The notes below the pieces were generated by a model. That model saw nothing but the letters and a program-made list of their open reading frames with translations, searched no databases and had not been told where the DNA came from. This document shows positions 18,895-27,409 of a DNA stretch of 64,000 nt, one piece after another. The DNA is from Pseudomonas lurida (GTDB taxonomy: Bacteria > Pseudomonadota > Gammaproteobacteria > Pseudomonadales > Pseudomonadaceae), in contig NZ_JAAMRE010000003.1 of assembly GCF_013522705.1 (NCBI RefSeq), positions 124,001 through 188,000 of the forward strand, read 5' to 3'. The position numbers and the translations under genes are program-made. Numbering within the stretch: the first letter of the stretch is position 1; each line of letters starts with the position of its first letter.

Positions 18895-19239
18895 ATGCGT
18901 ACGTTCTGGAAGCGATATGTGGCCCTGCTGGAAAACGACTTGAGTGCGCAGATTTTCGACAATGTGAAAAACCTGCTGGTGTGTGCGCTGTTATTCGCCG
19001 CCGGTACCAACACGCTGCTGGGCCAGCAGCCGCTGTTTATTGGCGTGTTTGCCTCGACTGTGGCGGGGTGGGGGCTGATTGTGTTGTCGAGCATGCTGAT
19101 GCTGTTGAACGTCAGCGATGGCATCCGCCGCCTCGCCAGGTTGCGCTACCACCTGGCGCTGCAACTGTTGTTGATCCTGGTGTATCTGGTCGTGGCCGAG
19201 CGGGTGGTAGAGATTGTGTGGGGCTTTCGCGCCCACTGA
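18895..19239 (+). CDS. Hypothetical small inner-membrane protein
   Basis: 114 residues with three hydrophobic helices (about 28-45, 50-72, 85-105) after a positively charged start. Family not recognised. The ATG overlaps no gene and has a weak ribosome site; it ends 55 bases before the glutaminase start and could share its transcript. Confidence 0.65.
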   Translation: MRTFWKRYVALLENDLSAQIFDNVKNLLVCALLFAAGTNTLLGQQPLFIGVFASTVAGWGLIVLSSMLMLLNVSDGIRRLARLRYHLALQLLLILVYLVVAERVVEIVWGFRAH

Positions 19240-19294
19240 AGTATCCTGCGCGCCCCGTTTACCACTGATTCAAACCACGATGACAGGACAAGAC

Positions 19295-20203
19295 ATGCAG
19301 GCGTTGCTGGAGTCGATTCTCGACGAAGTGCGCCCTTTGATCGGCCTCGGCAAAGTCGCCGATTACATCCCCGCGCTGGCCGATGTGCCGGCCAACCAAC
19401 TTGGCATTGCGGTGTACGGCAACGACGGCTCGGCTTACCGCGCCGGCGACGCCGACACGCTGTTCTCGGTGCAGAGTATTTCCAAGGTGTTCAGCCTGGT
19501 GCAGGCGATCGATCATGGCGGCGAAAGCATCTGGGAACGCCTGGGCCACGAGCCTTCGGGGCAGCCGTTCAACTCCCTGGTGCAGCTGGAGTTCGAACGC
19601 GGCCGTCCGCGCAACCCGTTCATCAACGCCGGCGCCCTGGTGATCTGCGATATCAACCAGTCGCGCTTCGCCGTGCCGATCCTGTCGATGCGCGATTTCG
19701 TGCGGCGCCTGTCGGGCAACCCGCAGATCCTGGTCAACAGCGTCGTCGCCGACTCCGAGGCCCAGCACGGCGCACGCAACGCAGCCATGGCCTACCTGAT
19801 GAAATCCTTCGGCAACTTCCACAATGACGTGGACGCGGTGCTGCACAGCTACTTCAACTACTGCGCCCTGCAGATGAGCTGCCTGGACCTGGCCAAGGCG
19901 TTCAGCTTCCTGGCCAACGAGGGCACGAGCGCCCACAGCGGCGAGCAGATCCTCACGGCTCGCCAGACCAAGCAAGTCAACTCGATCATGGCCACCAGCG
20001 GGCTGTATGACGAGGCGGGCAACTTTGCCTATCGCGTGGGCTTGCCGGGCAAGAGCGGTGTGGGCGGCGGCATCGTCGCGGTGGTGCCGGGGCAATTTAC
20101 CGTATGCGTATGGTCGCCGGAGTTGAACGCAGCGGGGAATTCGCTGGCTGGGATCAAGGCGTTGGAGTTGTTGAGTGAGCGGATTGGGTGGTCGGTGTTT
20201 TGA
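19295..20203 (+). CDS. glsB: Glutaminase
   Basis: 302 residues, exactly the usual length when the start is ATG 19295, which has AGGA seven bases upstream (an ATG at 19280 lacks this). The serine-dependent amidase fold is clear: [10 protein letters not shown] carries the catalytic Ser-X-X-Lys, and [30 protein letters not shown] and [12 protein letters not shown] are family blocks. It converts glutamine to glutamate and ammonia in the cytoplasm. Confidence 0.95.
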   Translation: MQALLESILDEVRPLIGLGKVADYIPALADVPANQLGIAVYGNDGSAYRAGDADTLFSVQSISKVFSLVQAIDHGGESIWERLGHEPSGQPFNSLVQLEFERGRPRNPFINAGALVICDINQSRFAVPILSMRDFVRRLSGNPQILVNSVVADSEAQHGARNAAMAYLMKSFGNFHNDVDAVLHSYFNYCALQMSCLDLAKAFSFLANEGTSAHSGEQILTARQTKQVNSIMATSGLYDEAGNFAYRVGLPGKSGVGGGIVAVVPGQFTVCVWSPELNAAGNSLAGIKALELLSERIGWSVF

Positions 20204-20204
20204 G

Positions 20205-20230
20205 ATCGTTCCCACGCGCGTGGGAACGAT
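20205..20230. terminator. Palindrome at the glutaminase end
   Basis: ATCGTTCCCACGCG with its mirror CGCGTGGGAACGAT forms a perfect 26-base palindrome right after the stop and before the convergent DUF6124 gene. The core GTTCCCACGC/GCGTGGGAAC is a widespread Pseudomonas intergenic element and probably acts as a two-way terminator. Confidence 0.6.
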
Positions 20231-20240
20231 TACCTGAGTG

Positions 20241-20480
20241 TCATGCCGCTGGATGGGCGTCATCCAATGCTTTGTCTACCAACAGTTGGACACCTTCCAG
20301 CATTCGGCAGATGCCCAGCGCGACATTGCGTTGTGCACCGTCGATTTCAAAGGCCAGGTGCGTGGCGATGTCGGTGATGGAGGATAGATCCTGGGATGCG
20401 TTGACCAGCAGGGTTTCTGTGCCCAGGTTGGGGCGTACGGTGAAGAGTCTATCTGGGGGATTTGGGGTGTCTTTGATCAT
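20241..20480 (-). CDS. DUF6124 family small protein
   Basis: 79 residues. The opening MIKDTPNPP and the later pattern LLVNASQDLSSITDIATHLA, then a helix with LLVDKALD, match the Pseudomonas DUF6124 family, which occurs in several copies per genome. Function unknown. The start at 20480 is chosen because conservation begins there; a GAGCTCC on the plus strand gives a GGAGCTC ribosome site. Confidence 0.8.
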   Translation of the reverse strand: MIKDTPNPPDRLFTVRPNLGTETLLVNASQDLSSITDIATHLAFEIDGAQRNVALGICRMLEGVQLLVDKALDDAHPAA

Positions 20481-20859
20481 GGTGGAGCTCCGTCGACAAG
20501 TGGAGCCGCCAGCGTTCGCGGTCAAACGAAGAGGGTGGCAGCTGTACGCGGGTTGACCGACCGGTTGTCAACGAACCCGGCATACCCGAAGGTATCCCGC
20601 GCACAACTGCCGCGACACGATACCTCAGGCACAAAAAAAACGCCTGGGATAGGTGCAGGGCGTAGCAGCTCGTTAACAAGGCCGGACGGTCAAATCCGGT
20701 CGCTGAATTGGCAGCGACGGAGGAGAGGTTAGTCAGGGAAGTTCCGAGCGACAACCTGAAAGCCTTGTCGGAAAAATCCGAGAAAAGCAAACGTAGAAAA
20801 CCAATGCTACGCTGCCGTCGCAGCCTAGGAATTTTCCCTTTTTTCAGATGGATGTCTGT
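20481..20859. other. Gene-free stretch, AT-richer in its right half
   Basis: It holds the leaders of the DUF6124 gene (minus) and the next hypothetical gene (plus). A short imperfect hairpin with an A8 loop (CAGGC...GCCTG, 20625-20645) is present; on the minus strand its loop is a T8 tract. No convincing gene was seen. Confidence 0.5.
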
Positions 20860-21180
20860 ATGGCCTATGAACTCCATATCGCCCGTGTCGAAAGCAATGT
20901 AATAACGCCTGAAGAATGGCGTGCCTTGTGTGCCAGTGACCCAACCATCGTGTTGCAGGACGAAGTGACCGCCATTAATCCCACGACAGGAGCGACGATC
21001 TCCATCAGCGGCAACCAAACGGCTTACTGGACCTCTCCCACTACGCAGCAGGAATACTATTTCGATTATCGCGGTGGCCAAATTTCGTTTGTGTACAGCG
21101 ATGAGAACATCGTCAAAGCCAGAGCGATCGCCCAGGCTCTCGTCGCTGAAATTCGAGGCGATGAGGGTGAGAAATACTGA
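20860..21180 (+). CDS. Hypothetical protein
   Basis: 106 residues from ATG 20860 (an in-frame ATG at 20848 would add four). It opens MAYELHIARVESNVITPEEW and has alternating strands and one C-terminal helix. Proteins with a YELHI..., ...EEW start are common short singletons in bacteria, sometimes near toxin genes, but I cannot assign a role. Base composition is lower in GC than the neighbours, so it may have been acquired. A REP-type element follows. Confidence 0.6.
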   Translation: MAYELHIARVESNVITPEEWRALCASDPTIVLQDEVTAINPTTGATISISGNQTAYWTSPTTQQEYYFDYRGGQISFVYSDENIVKARAIAQALVAEIRGDEGEKY

Positions 21181-21231
21181 TCCGCGAGGTTTTGCGCGGC
21201 GTCACGAACAGGTCGATCAGTCGCGCCGACC

Positions 21232-21318
21232 GTGACGCTCCGCGTCACCGTCGCGCGGTACTCAAGCCGTGGACCGTTTGGCGGGACGCGGAGCGTCCCA
21301 GGCGGCATTCCCACGCAG
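21232..21318. repeat. Pseudomonas intergenic palindromes (GACGC-GAGCGTC type)
   Basis: Two short palindromes, GTGACGC-TCC-GCGTCAC (21232-21248) and GGGACGC-GGA-GCGTCCC (21283-21299), are followed by CATTCCCACGCAGAGCG, the continuation usual in the P. fluorescens group. They fill the space between two convergent genes. Confidence 0.65.
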
Positions 21319-21353
21319 AGCGTTCGAACGATCAGCCCGCTCGTCACAAAGGT

Positions 21354-22121
21354 TTATTCAGCGTCTTTTTTGCGTGACTTCACCCACGGCAAAATCATGC
21401 CCACCTCCTGCTGGTAACGCCGATACCGCTCACCAAACAACGCCACCAGATCCTTTTCTTCAAAGCTGGCGCCAATGAAGATGTAAACCGTCATCCCCAT
21501 CGAAAACAACAGGTGCCCAGCGGTCATGTGCGGTGTTGCCCAAAAGGCGATCAGGAAACCCAGGTACAGCGGGTGACGCACGATCTTGTAAAACAATGGC
21601 GTTCTGAATTCTGGCGCCTGTGGCGTGGCCCTGCGCCAACGGTCGATGGGCTGCTTGAGCCCGAACAGTTCGAAGTGGCCGATTAAAAAGGTTGCCAGTA
21701 AAGCGATGCCCCAGCCCAACCAGAACAGGCCAATCAATAGGCCCCTGGCCCACGTCGTTTCAACTTCCCAAACGGTGAGCGTCATCGGTTGCCACAGCCA
21801 GAACATCAGTACAAGCACCAGGCTGCTGAGCAGTACATACGTGGAGCGTTCAACGGACGTCGGAATGACTGCCGCCAGCCACCGCTTGAAGCCTTTGCGT
21901 GCCATGACCGTGTGCTGGACGCCGAACAGCAGGATCAGTGCGCAGTTGATCAGCGCGGCGAGTGGCCAAGCGAGGAGGGGGCCATCGTTGATGTTTTTGG
22001 GCACCGCCACACTGCCGACGAAGCCGATCAAATATAAGAACGTGATTAGGAACACCACGTAACAGCAGGCGCTGTACACCAGTGCGATGGCACGGGCGGC
22101 GCGGTTGTTGTTGAGGTTCAT
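21354..22121 (-). CDS. mddA: Methanethiol S-methyltransferase
   Basis: 255 residues with about five membrane helices (NnrU/isoprenylcysteine methyltransferase-like fold). The C-terminal block KIVRHPLYLGFLIAFWATPH and the ending SFEEKDLVALFGERYRRYQQ are the SAM-binding motifs of MddA, which methylates methanethiol to dimethyl sulfide in the membrane. The start at 22121 follows GGTAGGG. It stands alone and is convergent with the hypothetical gene on the left. Confidence 0.85.
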   Translation of the reverse strand: MNLNNNRAARAIALVYSACCYVVFLITFLYLIGFVGSVAVPKNINDGPLLAWPLAALINCALILLFGVQHTVMARKGFKRWLAAVIPTSVERSTYVLLSSLVLVLMFWLWQPMTLTVWEVETTWARGLLIGLFWLGWGIALLATFLIGHFELFGLKQPIDRWRRATPQAPEFRTPLFYKIVRHPLYLGFLIAFWATPHMTAGHLLFSMGMTVYIFIGASFEEKDLVALFGERYRRYQQEVGMILPWVKSRKKDAE

Positions 22122-22288
22122 GAGCGTGCCCTACCCACAGGATGAATGGGCAGCAAACCTGCAGGTCAGCCACTCCATGGTTAAGCCTAGCGGGTATTGC
22201 GTGCGCGGTAACCTGTGAGAATTGACAGTGCTCGGTGTGGCTGGTCGTCGCAATTGCAATGTGGTTTGGAGATAGGTATCCGCCCAAA

Positions 22289-22321
22289 CAAAAAATGCGC
22301 CCCTTCGAGCGCATTTTTTTG
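22289..22321. terminator. Two-way intrinsic terminator
   Basis: AAAAAATGCGC-CCCTTCGA-GCGCATTTTTT: a GC stem flanked by A and T runs, so it works on both strands. It ends the polyamine pair transcribed from the right. Confidence 0.85.
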
Positions 22322-22340
22322 TTCGGTCCGCTATCGCCTA

Positions 22341-23585
22341 TCAGGCCATTGCATCCCAGGCACGATCACCGTGCTCGTCCTTGATCCGAGTCGGCAGGCC
22401 CATCACGTCCAGCGCCTTCAGGAACGGTTCTGCCGGCAGTTCCTCGACGTTGGCCATGCGCTGCACGTCCCATTCACCACGGGCTACCAGCAGCGCGGCG
22501 GCTACCGGTGGTACGCCGGCGGTGTAGGAGATGCCCTGGCTGTCGGTTTCGGCGAAGGCTTCTTCGTGGTCGGCGACGTTGTAGATGAACACTTCACGCG
22601 GCTGGCCGTTCTTGGTGCCTTTGACCAGGTCACCGATGCAGGTTTTGCCGGTGTAGCCCGGGGCGAGCGAAGACGGGTCGGGCAGTACGGCCTTGACCAC
22701 TTTCAACGGCACCACTTCCAGGCCTTCGGCGGTTTTGACCGGCTTTTCGGACAGCAGTCCGAGGTTGTTGAGCACGGTGAACACGTTGATGTAGTGCTCG
22801 CCAAAGCTCATCCAGAAACGCACGTTGGGCACGTCGAGGTTTTTCGACAGCGAGTGCACTTCATCGTGGCCGGTCAGGTACAGATTCTGCGAACCGACTA
22901 CCGGCAGGTCGTCGGTGCGTTTGACTTCGAACATGGTGTTGCTGGTCCACTGGCTGTTCTGCCAGCTCCACACCTGTCCGGTGAATTCGCGGAAGTTGAT
23001 TTCCGGGTCGAAATTGGTGGCGAAGTATTTGCCATGGGAGCCGGCATTGACGTCGAGGATATCGATCGAATCAATGCGGTCGAAATGCTGTTGCTGCGCC
23101 AGCGCGGCATACGCGTTGACGACACCCGGGTCGAAGCCCACGCCGAGGATGGCGGTGATGTTCTTCTGTTTGCACTCTTCCAGGTGGTTCCATTCGTAGT
23201 TGCCGTACCACGGCGGGGTCTCGCAGACCTTGCCCGGCTCTTCGTGGATGGCGGTGTCGAGGTACGCTACGCCCGTGTCGATGCAGGCCCGCAGGACCGA
23301 CATGTTGAGGAACGCGGACCCCACGTTGATGACGATCTGCGAGCCGGTCTCGCGGATCAGGGCCTTGGTCGCTTCCACGTCCAGGGCGTTCAGCGCGAAG
23401 GCTTGGATATCGGCGGGTACCTTGAGGCTACCCTTGGCCTTGACGCTGTCGATGATGGCCTGGCATTTGGAGATGTTGCGCGACGCGATAGCAATACGAC
23501 CGAGCTCGTCGTTGTGCTGCGCGCACTTGTGGGCCACCACCTTGGCGACACCTCCTGCACCAATGATAAGAACGTTCTTTTTCAA
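22341..23585 (-). CDS. Carboxynorspermidine/carboxyspermidine dehydrogenase
   Basis: 414 residues, saccharopine dehydrogenase-like. An N-terminal NAD(P) site VLIIGAGGVAKVVAHKC opens the protein. The start is a TTG (23585) preceded by GGAGA; conservation begins there and no ATG is available nearby. It condenses a diamine with aspartate semialdehyde to the carboxylated triamine. The decarboxylase gene lies 28 bases upstream on the same strand, so they form the alternative (nor)spermidine pathway. Confidence 0.9.
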   Translation of the reverse strand: MKKNVLIIGAGGVAKVVAHKCAQHNDELGRIAIASRNISKCQAIIDSVKAKGSLKVPADIQAFALNALDVEATKALIRETGSQIVINVGSAFLNMSVLRACIDTGVAYLDTAIHEEPGKVCETPPWYGNYEWNHLEECKQKNITAILGVGFDPGVVNAYAALAQQQHFDRIDSIDILDVNAGSHGKYFATNFDPEINFREFTGQVWSWQNSQWTSNTMFEVKRTDDLPVVGSQNLYLTGHDEVHSLSKNLDVPNVRFWMSFGEHYINVFTVLNNLGLLSEKPVKTAEGLEVVPLKVVKAVLPDPSSLAPGYTGKTCIGDLVKGTKNGQPREVFIYNVADHEEAFAETDSQGISYTAGVPPVAAALLVARGEWDVQRMANVEELPAEPFLKALDVMGLPTRIKDEHGDRAWDAMA

Positions 23586-23613
23586 TTGCTTTATCTCTCC
23601 TTTATCCGCCAGC

Positions 23614-24711
23614 TTACGAAAGGCTGGACAGGTAGTCTTCGTAACCAAATTCACGAACCACCTCGACTGTACCGTCGAGTTGTTTCACTACGATGGACGG
23701 CATTTTCAGGCCGTTGAACCAGTTTTTCTTGACCATGGTGTAGCCCGCGGTGTCGATGAACGACAACCGATCGCCGATGGCCAGCGGACGATCGAATTGA
23801 TATTCGCCGAAGATATCCCCGGCCAGGCAGGATTTGCCGCACACCATATAGGTGTGTTCGCCTTCGCTCGGTGCCAGCTTGGCGTTGAGGCGGTAGATCA
23901 GCAGGTCCAGCAGGTGGGCCTCGATGGAGCTGTCGACGACGGCGAGGTTTTTGCCGTTGTAGAGGGTGTCGAGCACGGTGACTTCCAGGGAGGCACTGTT
24001 GGTGATCGCCGCTTCACCCGGTTCCAGGTAGACCTGCACGCCGTACTTCTCGGAGAACGCCTTCAAGCGCGCGCAAAAGGCGTCCAGCGCATAGCCTTCG
24101 CCGGTGAAGTGGATGCCACCGCCGAGGCTGACCCACTTGACCTTGTGCAGCAGTTCGCCGAAACGCTCTTCGATGGTGCCGAGCATCTTGTCGAACAGGC
24201 TGAAATCGCCGTTCTCACAGTTGTTATGGAACATGAAGCCGCTGATCTGCTCGATCACGCCTTCGATTTTCACCGGGTCCCATTCGCCCAGGCGGCTGAA
24301 CGGACGCGCCGGGTCGGCCAGCAGGTAGTCGGAGCTGCTCACCTGCGGGTTCACACGCAGGCCACGGGTCTTGCCTTCGCTGCGTTCGGCAAAGCGCTGC
24401 AGTTGGCTGATGGAGTTGAAGATGATCTTGTCGCAGTTCTCCAGCATCTCTTCGATTTCATCGTCGGCCCAGGCCACGCTGTAGGCGTGCGCTTCACCTT
24501 CGAACTTCTGGCGACCGAGCTTCAACTCATACAGCGACGACGAGGTGGTGCCGTCCATGTATTGCTGCATCAAGTCGAACACCGACCAAGTGGCAAAGCA
24601 CTTGAGCGCCAGCAGCGCCTTGGCGCCGGACTGCTCGCGCACATAGGCAATCTTCTGCATATTGACCAGAAGCTTCTGTTTATCGATGAGGTAGTACGGC
24701 GTTTTGATCAT
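23614..24711 (-). CDS. nspC: Carboxynorspermidine decarboxylase
   Basis: 365 residues from ATG 24711. An alanine-racemase-like PLP barrel: KALLALKCFATWS carries the PLP lysine, SLGGGIHFTGEGY the phosphate-binding glycine loop, and CGKSCLAGDIFGEY the active-site cysteine block of the decarboxylase family. It decarboxylates carboxynorspermidine or carboxyspermidine to the free triamine. It is the first gene of the pair with the dehydrogenase. Confidence 0.92.
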   Translation of the reverse strand: MIKTPYYLIDKQKLLVNMQKIAYVREQSGAKALLALKCFATWSVFDLMQQYMDGTTSSSLYELKLGRQKFEGEAHAYSVAWADDEIEEMLENCDKIIFNSISQLQRFAERSEGKTRGLRVNPQVSSSDYLLADPARPFSRLGEWDPVKIEGVIEQISGFMFHNNCENGDFSLFDKMLGTIEERFGELLHKVKWVSLGGGIHFTGEGYALDAFCARLKAFSEKYGVQVYLEPGEAAITNSASLEVTVLDTLYNGKNLAVVDSSIEAHLLDLLIYRLNAKLAPSEGEHTYMVCGKSCLAGDIFGEYQFDRPLAIGDRLSFIDTAGYTMVKKNWFNGLKMPSIVVKQLDGTVEVVREFGYEDYLSSLS

Positions 24712-24896
24712 TTTTGAGAGCCTGCGGCGGTGCCTGCCAAAAAAGGACACGCATTGTGCCCGCACTTGGAACAGATCGAAAGGTTCGTGGGCGGATTTTG
24801 CTGCGCCACTTTTAATCTGGCCTGCCAATGTGACAGGCCGTCAGTATGATGGGCCACTCTGATGATGGAACCTGTTCAGGACGACGAGAGGTGAGA

Positions 24897-25562
24897 ATGG
24901 ACGCATGGACACTGCACTGGCTGGAAGCTTCGGGCGCCTTGGCCAAGTGTCGCCCTGAAGTGAGCGCGGCATTCGAAAGTGCTTACCGCGCTATTGCTCG
25001 CTGGATGCCGCCACCGAGACTGGACGTACTGATCCAGCGTCTGCCCGGTGAGACCCTTCCCGAACTGGGCCTGGTCGGGCGGGCATATCGCAGTACGATG
25101 TTCTCCATGACGCTGGATCCCGATAACCCGCACTTTGCCGACAGCCTCAACAATGGCGCGCTGCAACGGCACATTGTGCATGAGGTGCATCACTGTCTGC
25201 GCATGGCCGGGCCCGGCTACGGCTGGACATTGGGAGAGGCTCTGGTCAGCGAGGGGCTCGCGGGTCGGTTTGTCGGGCACCTGCTCGGCACAGCAGCGGA
25301 ACCGTGGGAACAAGCGTTCAGCCTAGACGAGCTACGAATTGCGCCCGTACCGATGAGTCAAATTGAGGCGCCGTATTACGATCACAGCGCCTGGTTTTTC
25401 GGCTCCGGTGACAAGCCCAGATGGTTGGGCTATGCGTTGGGGTTTCACATGGCCGGGTGTTGGTTGGCCTCGGTCGGCGAGCCGAGTGTGAAGGCGTGGA
25501 TCAACGTTTCGGCGCAAGAGGTGATGGCGGTCGCACTCGAGGAGGGGCTGTTACTGCGCTGA
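24897..25562 (+). CDS. DUF2268-type putative zinc metalloprotease
   Basis: 221 residues. HIVHEVHHCLRM contains the HExxH zinc motif and a downstream Glu in WTLGEALVSEGLAGRF could be the third ligand, as in DUF2268 proteins. No signal peptide, so cytoplasmic. Start ATG 24897 has GAGAGGTGAGA. It is divergent from nspC. Substrate unknown. Confidence 0.75.
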   Translation: MDAWTLHWLEASGALAKCRPEVSAAFESAYRAIARWMPPPRLDVLIQRLPGETLPELGLVGRAYRSTMFSMTLDPDNPHFADSLNNGALQRHIVHEVHHCLRMAGPGYGWTLGEALVSEGLAGRFVGHLLGTAAEPWEQAFSLDELRIAPVPMSQIEAPYYDHSAWFFGSGDKPRWLGYALGFHMAGCWLASVGEPSVKAWINVSAQEVMAVALEEGLLLR

Positions 25563-25575
25563 CTTGCCCCTAAGC

Positions 25576-27219
25576 TCACGCCACTTTATTCCTACCCGCC
25601 GCCTTGGCCTCATACAACCGCAGATCCGCGCGTTTGAGCAGCGCCAGGGAATCGCGGTCGGCGGGTTCGGCCACGCCGATGCCGATGCTCACCGTCATCT
25701 GGCCTACCGTAGGAAACACTGCCGCTGCCACGGCGGCGCGGATCTTTTCGGCGACCACTTCGGGGCTGTCGGGTTCGTCCACCTCCGGCAGCAGCACCGC
25801 GAATTCTTCACCGCCGTAACGGGCGACGAAATCGGTGGCGCGGGTCGTTTTTTCGATCACCGAGGCCAGGTGCGCAAGCACGTCGTCCCCGATAGCGTGG
25901 CCGTAGGTGTCGTTGATGCGCTTGAAGTAGTCGGCGTCGATCAGCAGCAGGGCGAAGGTGCGGCCGGTGCGCTGAAACAGCAGGCTGTTTTCCGCGAGTT
26001 TTTCGTCGAAGCGGCGGCGGTTATAAACGCCGGTAAGGGCATCGTGCGTGGCCAGTTTAAGCAGTTCGGCATTGGCCTGGGTGAGGTCGGCGGTGCGTTG
26101 GGCGACGGTGGCCTCCAGGGACGCGTTGGCTTCCTGCAGTTCGCGCTCCTTGCTCAACAGCGATTGGGTCATGCCGGCCAGCGAGCGGCCCAGTTGGGCG
26201 ATCTCCAGCACCGCGTGTTCCTGGGGAAACACCGCGCCGGGCTGCTGGTCCTGCACCTGCTTGGCTGACTTGGCCAGCCGTTCGATCGGACGGCTGAGGG
26301 TCGACGCCAGATAATAGGCAACCAGCCCGAACACCACTGCGGCGAGTACGCCCAGTATCAGCAGTTTGTACAGCAACTCGCGCGCCGGTTGCAGGGCGAT
26401 ATCCAGCGGTTGGCGCAGTACGATGTACCACGACAGCTGGGCATTGGACGGGCTCGGCACCGCCACCGATGCCGTCACGTAGCCGTTGCCGGAGGTCCAG
26501 CCGGAGGGGCTGTTCAGGTGGGTTGGGGGTATCTGTTGGCCGGCGAGTGCCTCGGGGTAGAGCACCTTGCCATCGCCGTCGATGATCAGCGCTTGCAGGT
26601 CCGGCACGGCGTCTTTTTGCTGGGTGGCCGACTCGACGATATGGGTGACCCAGCTCCAATGCGCGTGGGCTCCAAGCACGCCGATCGTCTCGCCCTGGGC
26701 GTTGCGGATCGGCGCAGCAAAGTCGATGAAGCGCAACGGCTCACCACTGGGCGACCCCGGCATCAGCTTGGCCAGCAACACCGCTTCGTGGGGATCGCCG
26801 GTGTACTCGCCGCGCATGCCGGCCTGGAACCAGGGGCGTTGCTGCACCGATTGATTGACCAACAGCCCGTTGACCGCCTGATGCACACGCCCCTGGGTGT
26901 CGGCCACGCCCATCCATGCATACTCGGCGCGCGATTGGCTGCGCAATTCCATCAGTGTAAGGATATCCGGCGCGTCCAAGTTGCCCAGGCGCATCAACGG
27001 CGCCTTGCTCAGCAGCGACACTTCCAGTTGGCGTTCGCGCAGTTGCATGGCCAGCAGCGCAGCGGTGGAACGAGCAGCACCGAGCAAGGCATTACCGCTG
27101 GCCTGACGCACCTGGCCGGTGGCGATATGGCCCACGTAGAATCCGACACTCAACAGCGTGAGCAATGACAAACCGGCAAACCACAGGGTCAAGTGACTAC
27201 GCAGACTGGTTTTGATCAT
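25576..27219 (-). CDS. Membrane diguanylate cyclase with dCACHE sensor
   Basis: 547 residues: membrane helix about 11-32, periplasmic dCACHE region about 35-275, second helix about 283-305, HAMP-like and coiled linker to 390, then GGDEF domain. The active site is GGEEF (469-473) and the inhibitory site RATD (460-463) is intact, so it should make c-di-GMP and be product-inhibited. The ligand of the sensor (often an amino acid or other small molecule) is unknown. It is divergent from metE. Confidence 0.93.
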   Translation of the reverse strand: MIKTSLRSHLTLWFAGLSLLTLLSVGFYVGHIATGQVRQASGNALLGAARSTAALLAMQLRERQLEVSLLSKAPLMRLGNLDAPDILTLMELRSQSRAEYAWMGVADTQGRVHQAVNGLLVNQSVQQRPWFQAGMRGEYTGDPHEAVLLAKLMPGSPSGEPLRFIDFAAPIRNAQGETIGVLGAHAHWSWVTHIVESATQQKDAVPDLQALIIDGDGKVLYPEALAGQQIPPTHLNSPSGWTSGNGYVTASVAVPSPSNAQLSWYIVLRQPLDIALQPARELLYKLLILGVLAAVVFGLVAYYLASTLSRPIERLAKSAKQVQDQQPGAVFPQEHAVLEIAQLGRSLAGMTQSLLSKERELQEANASLEATVAQRTADLTQANAELLKLATHDALTGVYNRRRFDEKLAENSLLFQRTGRTFALLLIDADYFKRINDTYGHAIGDDVLAHLASVIEKTTRATDFVARYGGEEFAVLLPEVDEPDSPEVVAEKIRAAVAAAVFPTVGQMTVSIGIGVAEPADRDSLALLKRADLRLYEAKAAGRNKVA

Positions 27220-27340
27220 GAATGCTCAAATGAGTAATTATTTTGACGCATGGTATGCCCGATGCAGGGGTGGCCGCCAGCCAGGACTTGCCCGACTTTG
27301 GGGTTAACATGAGCGAATCTTGTGTTCATCTAAAATAAAA

Positions 27341-27353
27341 TGAGTTTGTTTCA
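27341..27353 (+). promoter_or_regulatory. Possible MetR box before metE
   Basis: TGAG-TTTGT-TTCA matches the MetR consensus TGAA-N5-TTCA with one change, 57 bases before the metE start. No metR gene is in the window. No cobalamin riboswitch was recognised in this leader. Confidence 0.4.
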
Positions 27354-27409
27354 CGCTGATCACCTGCCGACAATAGCCGCCATTACCACTTGTATTGGAG
27401 TTGCACGTC

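Noticed and set aside
22215..23717. 500-codon open frame opposite the carboxynorspermidine dehydrogenase
   Set aside because: Shadow of the real gene on the minus strand; no ribosome site or domain.
27220..27409. Cobalamin riboswitch before metE
   Set aside because: The 190-base leader is short and shows no B12-box sequence or the expected folding; a MetR-like site is a better fit.
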